This document shows, piece after piece, positions 1-5,509 of a DNA stretch of 6,915 bases. Source of the DNA: CAZXDS01 sp964639525 (GTDB taxonomy: Bacteria > Bacteroidota > Ignavibacteria > Ignavibacteriales > Melioribacteraceae); NCBI GenBank assembly GCA_964639525.1, contig CAZXDS010000177.1, forward strand, positions 1-6,915, written 5' to 3'. The notes below the pieces were generated by a model. That model was given only the letters and a program-made list of their open reading frames with translations. It did no database searches and was not told the DNA's origin. Positions within the stretch are counted from its first letter, which is position 1, and each line of letters starts with the position of its first letter. A program made the translations under genes and the position numbers.

Positions 1-3
1 TAA

Positions 4-21
4 ATTATACGTTTGTATAAT
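4..21. repeat. short perfect inverted repeat upstream of the first gene
   Basis: Seven-base arms (ATTATAC at 4-10 and GTATAAT at 15-21) flank a GTTT loop. The 9-mer AATTATACG, which covers most of the left arm, recurs at 142-150, just before the start of the first gene. It could be an operator or the end of an upstream terminator, but no T-tract follows and such AT-only arms arise easily in DNA this AT-rich. The rest of 22-160 shows no promoter I would commit to. Confidence 0.3.
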
Positions 22-160
22 AAGATAATATATGTTATTATTGTAACTACTACCGTTGAAATTACCTAATGCAGTTTATTTAATAGAGCATAAAATTACT
101 ATTTGCTGTTGTAGTAAACAGATAGTCATACTTCAATTATTAATTATACGAGAACAAAAA

Positions 161-220
161 ATGAAAAAACTAATATTACTAACTTTAATTATTGTAACCT
201 CTGTTTTGATAAATGCACAA
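161..220 (+). repeat. signal-peptide cassette, copy 1
   Basis: The first 60 coding bases (20 residues, through Asn-Ala-Gln) match those at 1686-1745 at 56 of 60 positions, with the first 34 bases identical. The mismatches fall at cassette positions 35, 48, 49 and 51. Similarity stops right after codon 20 and does not extend upstream beyond a few A residues. Confidence 0.9.
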
Positions 221-1552
221 AAATTACCCCAAAATGTGATTGTTAAAGATTCAACAAAGGATGTGAAGAAAAATTTTGTGAAACAGCAACCGAAAAATTT
301 AGCGAAAATAGTTTTTCCAAATAAGAATAAAATTGAAGATGATTCTACAATGTATGCTAAAATTCTTTCGGAAATAAAAAAAATAAAACAAAAAAATACT
401 GCCAATATTACTAAAATTAAATTGTTGAAAAATACTTTATCAATTTGTAAAATAGTAGAATATGACACGGTCGGCAAGCTTTGCCCCCCCCAAAAACTTA
501 AAATTGATAAAATTAGTATTTCTTTTGAAAACGGAATAATAAAAGATATTTATCTTGTAGGAAAAATAGGTGATAAACCTGTTGCTTTTACAAATGAATA
601 TTCAATTAAATTACGTACTGCAAATGACTATAGATTTATTAATGCGTCAGGCGAAAATTTTTTGGAATCAAAAATTTCAAATGTATTAAGTTATAAAATA
701 GATGTATCTGATATCTTATTCTTTGCTAGACAACTTCATAATGCCAGTGGTGTGTATGTACCGATTGATACGGTTATAACTCTAAATGCTGGCGAGGAAG
801 ATATCTTTGTAGAGCTAAAGCGTAAATCTGTAATTGATAATTTGGATTTCAAAATTTATACAGACGTTACAGGATTTAATACAAACTCAAAGAATGGCAA
901 ATTTCAAATTGAATTAAGCTATAATTTGTTTACACAGACATTTGTTAACGGCAACTTTGTTCTCATTGATCATGTTTCTCCATTTTTGCATTTAAGCAGA
1001 ATTGGTGATAATACAAATATAAAGTTAAGTGCCGATCCTGCTATGCTAATTGATAACAAGTTGGTTGTTAACCAATTTGATTTGGTAAAATATTCTTACT
1101 TAAATTCGGGTATTAACGCTAACATTTTTCAATTTAACTATCCGGCATCTTTTCTATCATTAAATTTTATCGGTGGTGTTTATATTACAACAATAGATAC
1201 AATAATTACAGGAACAGATTTTTTACAAACAGCCTATTTTGATGATATATCTTCTTATTTCATTGGGTTAGAACTTAACTATTTATTATTCGATATTGAT
1301 AATTTAAGTTTGAGTTTTAAGGGAAACTGGTACTACACAACTCATTACTCAAAGTCTATTGAGATTATAAATAACCTAAAACCGTTTTTTAGCTTTTTAG
1401 TTGATTTGAATTATTATCCTAATTCTGAAAATAAAAGTACAGCTTTGTTTTTTAGAAGTCGCTTTTATAAACAAAGTGAAAATGACAACATAAATTTTGA
1501 AATAGGCTCCAAATTCCCCTTATCAAAATTATTGGGAACTTTGGGAATATAA
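161..1552 (+). CDS. exported protein of unknown function, beta-rich C-terminal half (possible outer-membrane protein)
   Basis: I do not recognise this 463-residue protein. The start is placed at the ATG at 161, because a Sec signal peptide begins there (MKK, hydrophobic LILLTLII, then INAQ with likely cleavage after Ala19). An in-frame ATG at 56 would add 35 residues ahead of the signal peptide and is unlikely. Residues 21-100 are Lys/Asn-rich and probably disordered to helical (EIKKIKQKN near 71-79). Residues 115-180 look like a small beta-rich domain. From about 215 to 455 there are alternating hydrophobic/polar stretches with aromatic residues (for example KFQIELSYNLF and LSLSFKGNWYYTTHY), suggesting beta-strands of an outer-membrane barrel or surface beta domain. 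That fold is inference; the final residue is Ile, not the aromatic typical of barrels. A run of eight C encodes Cys108-Pro-Pro-Gln. The ribosome-binding site is weak (ACGAGAAC). The 133-base gap to the next gene contains no convincing gene. Confidence 0.8.
   Translation: MKKLILLTLIIVTSVLINAQKLPQNVIVKDSTKDVKKNFVKQQPKNLAKIVFPNKNKIEDDSTMYAKILSEIKKIKQKNTANITKIKLLKNTLSICKIVEYDTVGKLCPPQKLKIDKISISFENGIIKDIYLVGKIGDKPVAFTNEYSIKLRTANDYRFINASGENFLESKISNVLSYKIDVSDILFFARQLHNASGVYVPIDTVITLNAGEEDIFVELKRKSVIDNLDFKIYTDVTGFNTNSKNGKFQIELSYNLFTQTFVNGNFVLIDHVSPFLHLSRIGDNTNIKLSADPAMLIDNKLVVNQFDLVKYSYLNSGINANIFQFNYPASFLSLNFIGGVYITTIDTIITGTDFLQTAYFDDISSYFIGLELNYLLFDIDNLSLSFKGNWYYTTHYSKSIEIINNLKPFFSFLVDLNYYPNSENKSTALFFRSRFYKQSENDNINFEIGSKFPLSKLLGTLGI
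484..491 (+). repeat. eight-base poly-C tract inside a coding region
   Basis: The run CCCCCCCC spans codons 108-111 of the first gene (TGC CCC CCC CAA). It follows a small perfect hairpin, GGCAA-GCT-TTGCC, whose right arm runs into the C tract. The surrounding gene is very AT-rich, so a G/C homopolymer here stands out. As written the frame is intact; gain or loss of one C would frameshift the protein about a quarter of the way in. Confidence 0.85.
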
Positions 1553-1685
1553 TTGCCTGAATAAATTTGCTTGAAGTGAGTAATAGCGAATAAAAAGACT
1601 CATGATAAAAATTTTGCAACACATAAAAGAGCAAGCCAAAAATTCTGTAAAAGAATGTTTACAATAAACATAGAGATTAAATAAA

Positions 1686-1745
1686 ATGAAAAAACTAATA
1701 TTACTAACTTTAATTATTGCAACCTCTGTTTTACTTAATGCACAA
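1686..1745 (+). repeat. signal-peptide cassette, copy 2
   Basis: Second copy of the 60-base segment at 161-220, including identical choices among synonymous leucine codons (CTA, TTA, CTA, TTA). It encodes the signal peptide of the MORN protein. The sequence after it is unrelated to the sequence after copy 1. Confidence 0.9.
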
Positions 1746-3182
1746 GTAAAAAAAGAATATTATAAAAGCGGACAATTGAAGGAAGAAGGAAATTATAAAA
1801 ATGGCAAGAAAGATGGGCAATGGAAAACCTATTATGAAAACGGTCAACTTGGGCAAATTGGGAACTATACAAATGGTGAAATGATTGGCAAAGTAAAAAC
1901 TTACTATGAGAATGGAAAATTAGAAGGTATTGTTAATCTAATTGCCCCGCAATCCGGGACTTTTAAAGAATATTACAAGAACGGTAAATTAAAATCTGAA
2001 GGGGAATATTTAAATGGAGAACTCACCGGTTTTTGTAAAAGAAATAATAAAGATGGAAATTTACTGGAATCGGGGATTTATAAAGCTGGTGAAAAAGTTG
2101 GTAACTGGAAAATAAATGAATATTATAAAAACGGGAATCTGAAAGAAGAATCAATACGTTTAGGAAAAAAGAAGAATGGAGATTATAAATCCTATTACGA
2201 AAACGGGCAATTAAAGCTTACTGCAATATTTAATAATGGCAAGGGAAATGGCGAGTTCAAATTATATTTTAAGGATGGAACATTACGGAAAGTTGGCACT
2301 TCTAAAAATGGTAAATACAAAAGTCTTTATACAGAATATTATAATAATGGTAATGTGAAAAGAAAAGGGAATTACACTTTAGGGAAAAGAAGTGGTGAAT
2401 GGAGTAAATATTATGAAAATAGCAAAATTGAAAATATAGGCTCATACAAAGTAGTAAATAAAGGCTCCTATTCAATTTCTGAAAAAGACGGTTATTGGAA
2501 AGAATACGGGGGAAATGGTAAGCTCAATGAAAAAGGTCGCTATTCTATTGGAAAAAAAGAGGGTCAGTGGGAATACTTTTACAACAAATATGACCGTTAT
2601 TTTTTGTCTAGAAAGGGAAGCTATGCAAATGGAGAAGAGGAAGGTGAATGGTATTATTACAACCGAGATAATTCTCAACGGAGAATGGAAATTTATCAAA
2701 ACGGGAATTTAATTGAAACTATAAAGGACGGTAAAGAATTTCTTATGAGAGACGGTTACATAAGTGGTGAAGAGTATTATAAGAATAATCGTCTTATTAA
2801 GACAATTAAATATATTGTAGAAAATAATAAGAAAGTTGGTGAGAAAACTTGGGTAAATGGCATTTTAACAAAAACAGATTATTACAAGAAAATATACAAA
2901 ATCTATGTTAAGAATGAGTTAAGTTATTCTATTGACGTCTTTATTCGGTTATTAAATTCTGATAATGAATGGGAATCAAAGGGTTGGTACACATTCGTAT
3001 CCGGCGAGGATGCTTATCTTGGAGATACTGAAAACAGCATCGTCTATTATTATGCGGAAAGCAAATATCGGAAATGGAGCGGAACAATTTATAGAAAATT
3101 TAAGAACAAAAAGTACGGCATGCTTAAATGGAAGATGAAACACAAAAGCGGTGGGAAAAGAACTCTGGTTTTTAATAAATAA
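1686..3182 (+). CDS. secreted MORN-variant repeat protein with C-terminal DUF1036-like domain
   Basis: This 498-residue protein has a Sec signal peptide (residues 1-20, ending LLNAQ). About 15 MORN-like repeats of roughly 23 residues follow, at about 21-400, with the pattern G-x-W-K-x-Y-Y-x-N-G-x-L-K-x-x-G-x-Y-x-N-G. Such proteins are often labelled YwqK-family antitoxins, but an exported protein is unlikely to be a cytoplasmic antitoxin; this repeat type more likely forms a beta-hairpin scaffold. Residues 404-475 resemble DUF1036: a VKN motif where CN is usual, W429, GWY at 433-435, GED at 440-442 where G-x-C is usual, YYYAE at 454-458 and WSG at 464-466. Both cysteines I recall as conserved in that family are absent. 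The tail is very basic. The repeats are irregular near 250-266 (GSY...KGSYSI), suggesting a partial internal duplication. The start is fixed by the signal peptide; the ribosome-binding site is weak. It probably heads an operon with the next two genes. Confidence 0.88.
   Translation: MKKLILLTLIIATSVLLNAQVKKEYYKSGQLKEEGNYKNGKKDGQWKTYYENGQLGQIGNYTNGEMIGKVKTYYENGKLEGIVNLIAPQSGTFKEYYKNGKLKSEGEYLNGELTGFCKRNNKDGNLLESGIYKAGEKVGNWKINEYYKNGNLKEESIRLGKKKNGDYKSYYENGQLKLTAIFNNGKGNGEFKLYFKDGTLRKVGTSKNGKYKSLYTEYYNNGNVKRKGNYTLGKRSGEWSKYYENSKIENIGSYKVVNKGSYSISEKDGYWKEYGGNGKLNEKGRYSIGKKEGQWEYFYNKYDRYFLSRKGSYANGEEEGEWYYYNRDNSQRRMEIYQNGNLIETIKDGKEFLMRDGYISGEEYYKNNRLIKTIKYIVENNKKVGEKTWVNGILTKTDYYKKIYKIYVKNELSYSIDVFIRLLNSDNEWESKGWYTFVSGEDAYLGDTENSIVYYYAESKYRKWSGTIYRKFKNKKYGMLKWKMKHKSGGKRTLVFNK
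1746..2885 (+). repeat. MORN-like repeat array, about 15 units of roughly 69 bases
   Basis: These are diverged coding repeats whose most conserved DNA core is TATTA(C/T)GAAAACGG followed by CAA or AAA and TTA (for example near 1830, 1904, 1970 and 2196). The 17-mer GAAAACGGGCAATTAAA at 2199-2215 recurs exactly at 4027-4043 in the lipoprotein gene. Units vary in length, and those after about 2570 are more degenerate. Confidence 0.8.
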
Positions 3183-3224
3183 GATTATTCAAAAACAATC
3201 AATAAATACAAGGGATAAAACGAG

Positions 3225-3803
3225 ATGAGAAAAAATAATAAAACATATAAAATTGCATTATTTATTATTGCATTTTCTTTTCTATTTGGGAATAAACTTT
3301 CAGAGGCAAATGTACACAGTTCATTAATTATTGAAAAAATAAACACTGATTACAGTATCCTTTTTGAAAGCTCAAATAGAATTGTTGGACTAATAAACGA
3401 ATTTGGCAAAACTTTCAGCAAAGCTACACGTAAAGTAAAATATGCGAGATCGAACTTTGCCAAATCGCAAGTACTATCGATATATATTGGAACACTCATA
3501 GATAAAATAAATTCAATTAAAATACACGTACGAAGGTTAAAAAGAGGAGACAAGCGCGCTAACGGACTAAAATATGTGAGTAACAAAATATCTAAAGTTT
3601 ACAGCAAATTAAAAAAAGCACGAAAGTACAATAATAAAGCTGTGTTTACAAAGAATAGTAGAAAAGAAAGAAAAAATCTATTAAGAGCTTTGGACTATCT
3701 TAACAGTGCCCATGATATTCTTTACAGCAATTACCTTATTAAAAAAATTACTAAAATGAATAAATATTATAAATCATTAGCGAATAATAATAGATTCAAA
3801 TAA
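3225..3803 (+). CDS. exported, basic, helical protein of unknown function
   Basis: I do not recognise this 192-residue protein. It starts with a basic n-region (MRKNNKTYK) and a hydrophobic stretch (ALFIIAFSFLFG, residues 11-22), followed by Ser-Glu-Ala, where signal peptidase could cut after Ala28. An uncleaved anchor is also possible. The mature part is almost entirely predicted helix, very rich in Lys and Arg (for example residues 100-145) and lacks cysteine; repeated I/L spacing suggests a coiled-coil or helical bundle. Such a strongly cationic periplasmic or surface protein might bind nucleic acid, lipid phosphate or acidic polysaccharide, but that is speculation. AGGG at 3211-3214 lies ten bases before the ATG and is a plausible ribosome-binding site. 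The gene sits between the two MORN genes with gaps of 42 and 22 bases, so co-transcription is likely. Confidence 0.75.
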   Translation: MRKNNKTYKIALFIIAFSFLFGNKLSEANVHSSLIIEKINTDYSILFESSNRIVGLINEFGKTFSKATRKVKYARSNFAKSQVLSIYIGTLIDKINSIKIHVRRLKRGDKRANGLKYVSNKISKVYSKLKKARKYNNKAVFTKNSRKERKNLLRALDYLNSAHDILYSNYLIKKITKMNKYYKSLANNNRFK

Positions 3804-3825
3804 CAACCGGACACGGAAAAAACAA

Positions 3826-4281
3826 ATGAAATCAATCATAATTTTAACTGCTTTAATATTGTGTTTTTTTACCGCTTGCGGAAAGAATACACAAAATGAA
3901 ATTAAAACAAATAAAAACATTCCCCAAAAGTATAGGGAATGGAAATCCTTTTATAAAAATGGACAATTAAAAGAAAACGGTAATTTTGTAAATGGAAAAA
4001 AGGGTGGAGAATGGAAGTACTTTTTTGAAAACGGGCAATTAAATGTTGTAACACATTATAACAAAGACGGAGACCCTGACGGGGAAAGAAGAGCATATTT
4101 TAAAAATGGGAATTTAAGAGAAACAGGCTATTATGTAAATGGAAAGATTGACGGAGAAGTGAAATTTTATTACAGAAACGGAAAGCTGAAAGAAATCGGG
4201 CATTTTACCGCAGGCGAAGTTACAGGGGAATGGACTTATCTTGATAAAAATGGTACTATTATAAAAAAGACAGGGAAATAA
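3826..4281 (+). CDS. MORN-variant repeat lipoprotein
   Basis: This 151-residue protein begins with a lipoprotein signal peptide: MKSIIILTALILCFF followed by the lipobox FTAC, with Cys18 as the lipidation site. Residues 19-35 are a polar linker. Residues 36-150 contain five MORN-like units (starting at about 36, 61, 86, 110 and 134) with the motif GEWKxYFxNGxLKExGxYxNGK. It is a shorter, membrane-anchored relative of the secreted MORN protein encoded upstream and shares an exact 17-base coding segment with it. Database pipelines commonly call such proteins YwqK-type antitoxins; the lipobox argues for a periplasmic or surface location instead. The 38 bases to the convergent regulator gene show no clear terminator hairpin. 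Confidence 0.88.
   Translation: MKSIIILTALILCFFTACGKNTQNEIKTNKNIPQKYREWKSFYKNGQLKENGNFVNGKKGGEWKYFFENGQLNVVTHYNKDGDPDGERRAYFKNGNLRETGYYVNGKIDGEVKFYYRNGKLKEIGHFTAGEVTGEWTYLDKNGTIIKKTGK
3934..4278 (+). repeat. MORN-like repeat array, five units
   Basis: Five coding repeats of about 72 bases lie in the lipoprotein gene. The unit core (NG-x-L-K-E-x-G) matches the array at 1746-2885, and the exact 17-mer at 4027-4043 is shared with 2199-2215. Confidence 0.8.
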
Positions 4282-4319
4282 AACAACAACCCTAAAAGTG
4301 AAATAAAATTGCTTTGTTA

Positions 4320-5459
4320 CTATGTTAATTCAATCACCTTAATCGGCTGAGCAATCTTTGTCATTTTATTGTAATTAATAATTTTCATCAAAGCAATACT
4401 CGAAAGCTCACTTCCCTTTGGAATTAGCAAAAAACCATGAATATCGCGAACTCCTTCGGCAAGTACCATTCCTGCTTTTAATTCATCTAAATTTTTCATC
4501 GACACAATTTGTCCGCTGCTTAAACCGGAAACCTCTGCCAACAATGCACCGAGAATATCGGGATCATATTTGCCGGCGGATTTCTGCATTTCTTTTAACG
4601 CTTCATCTTCCGGAAAACCCAATTTCAAAAACGCATTAAAATCATTCAGCACTTTTAAAAGTCTGCCTACAAATGGAATATTTTCACCGACTTTAAAATC
4701 CCTTGCACCGGTCTCGCCATCATAGCTGCTGTACTGAAAACTTATTCCCTCTGCAATATTTTCCAACCGCGGGATATTTTTCAGAAGTGCAGCACCAAAA
4801 TCTGCATGTTTATAATACATTTCTTTTTCTTCGGCTGTAAGCTCAACACCGTTATTTTTCTTTTCTAAAATTTCGTTTGGAATTGTAACAAGCCCAATTT
4901 TTGAAAGTAAAACGGCAATTTCAATATCCCAACTAATTGGCTTACCTAATCTTTCTAAAATAGACTTTGCCAAATTTCTTGATTGAGTTGCCTGGCTAAA
5001 TGCTTCGGGATTTACCGATGATAAAATTTCGATAAGCATTTTTATACTGCCTTTAAGTGTATTATTCAACAATTCTTTTTCGGCAGTAACAAGCTGATAT
5101 TGCCCGACGGCATCGTAAATGTTTTTCGACATTTGTTCAACCGGACACGGTTTTGAAAGAAAGCGAAAAATATTACCTTCATTTACAGCTTGTGTTGCAG
5201 CATTCAAATCGGCATATCCGGTAAGCATTACTCTTACTGTATCCGGGTATAATTCCCTTACTTTTGAAAGAAAATCAATTCCGTTCATTTCAGGCATTTT
5301 GTAATCGGAAACCACCACTGCAAAAGGGCCTTTGTCCTGCATTATCCTCAAACCTTCTTTTCCGCTTTCAGCAGCAAACAGCTGAAACTTTGAATGTAGG
5401 TTCCGTTTATATCCCGAGAGGATATTCCGCTCATCATCAACAAGCAATACTTTGTGCAT
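4320..5459 (-). CDS. response regulator: receiver domain plus degenerate HD-GYP-like output domain
   Basis: The protein has 379 residues. Residues 1-120 form a CheY-like receiver with the acidic pair Asp8/Asp9, phospho-acceptor Asp52 (in SDYKMPEMNG), Thr80 and Lys103 with the following Pro, so it should be phosphorylatable. Residues 145-305 align with the HD-GYP phosphodiesterase core by landmarks such as IPNEIL, LTAEEKEMYYKH and IPFVGRLLKVLNDF, but the catalytic signature is lost: LHDIGK is LLSKIGL (Ser186, Lys187, Leu190), the HHE preceding DG is Gln242-Tyr-Ser, and GYP is TGA (250-252). His218 remains. Cyclic-di-GMP hydrolysis is therefore unlikely; a protein-interaction output is more plausible. 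Residues 320-379 form a short C-terminal module (LKAGMVLAEGV...GFLLIPKGSEL) usual in this regulator subfamily. It is encoded directly downstream of the kinase gene, with a 50-base gap, and is its likely partner. Confidence 0.9.
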   Translation of the reverse strand: MHKVLLVDDERNILSGYKRNLHSKFQLFAAESGKEGLRIMQDKGPFAVVVSDYKMPEMNGIDFLSKVRELYPDTVRVMLTGYADLNAATQAVNEGNIFRFLSKPCPVEQMSKNIYDAVGQYQLVTAEKELLNNTLKGSIKMLIEILSSVNPEAFSQATQSRNLAKSILERLGKPISWDIEIAVLLSKIGLVTIPNEILEKKNNGVELTAEEKEMYYKHADFGAALLKNIPRLENIAEGISFQYSSYDGETGARDFKVGENIPFVGRLLKVLNDFNAFLKLGFPEDEALKEMQKSAGKYDPDILGALLAEVSGLSSGQIVSMKNLDELKAGMVLAEGVRDIHGFLLIPKGSELSSIALMKIINYNKMTKIAQPIKVIELT

Positions 5460-5466
5460 TTTATTG

Positions 5467-5471
5467 CTCCT
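5467..5471 (-). promoter_or_regulatory. ribosome-binding site of the response regulator gene
   Basis: On the minus strand AGGAG lies seven bases before the ATG at 5459. It is the clearest Shine-Dalgarno match in the window and settles the start of the regulator gene. Confidence 0.8.
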
Positions 5472-5509
5472 AAATAATTATTTATTAAACTGCATTAAAC
5501 AATAATAAT

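Noticed and set aside
56..160. N-terminal extension of the first gene from the ATG at 56
   Set aside because: It would put 35 residues before a clear signal peptide, whose start at 161 is matched by the start of the paralogous leader at 1686.
133..477. 114-codon - strand open frame opposite the first gene
   Set aside because: Phe/Ile-rich mirror of Lys/Asn-rich coding DNA; it overlaps the signal peptide and mature N-terminus of the supported gene.
1602..1667. 21-residue small ORF (MIKILQHIKEQAKNSVKECLQ minus its last residue or so resembles an amphipathic helix) between the first two genes
   Set aside because: There is no ribosome-binding site, it is very short, and such ORFs are expected by chance in AT-rich intergenic DNA.
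1686..4281. Toxin-antitoxin operon, as the usual YwqK antitoxin label for MORN-variant proteins would suggest
   Set aside because: Both MORN proteins carry export signals (a Sec signal peptide and a lipobox), and no recognisable toxin domain is encoded next to them.
4282..4319. Bidirectional terminator between the convergent genes
   Set aside because: No stem-loop followed by a T-tract can be found on either strand in these 38 bases.
5471..5484. Perfect 14-base palindrome TAAATAATTATTTA between the kinase and regulator genes
   Set aside because: It consists only of A and T, sits in a 50-base AT-rich gap inside an apparent operon, and has no second copy that would suggest an operator.
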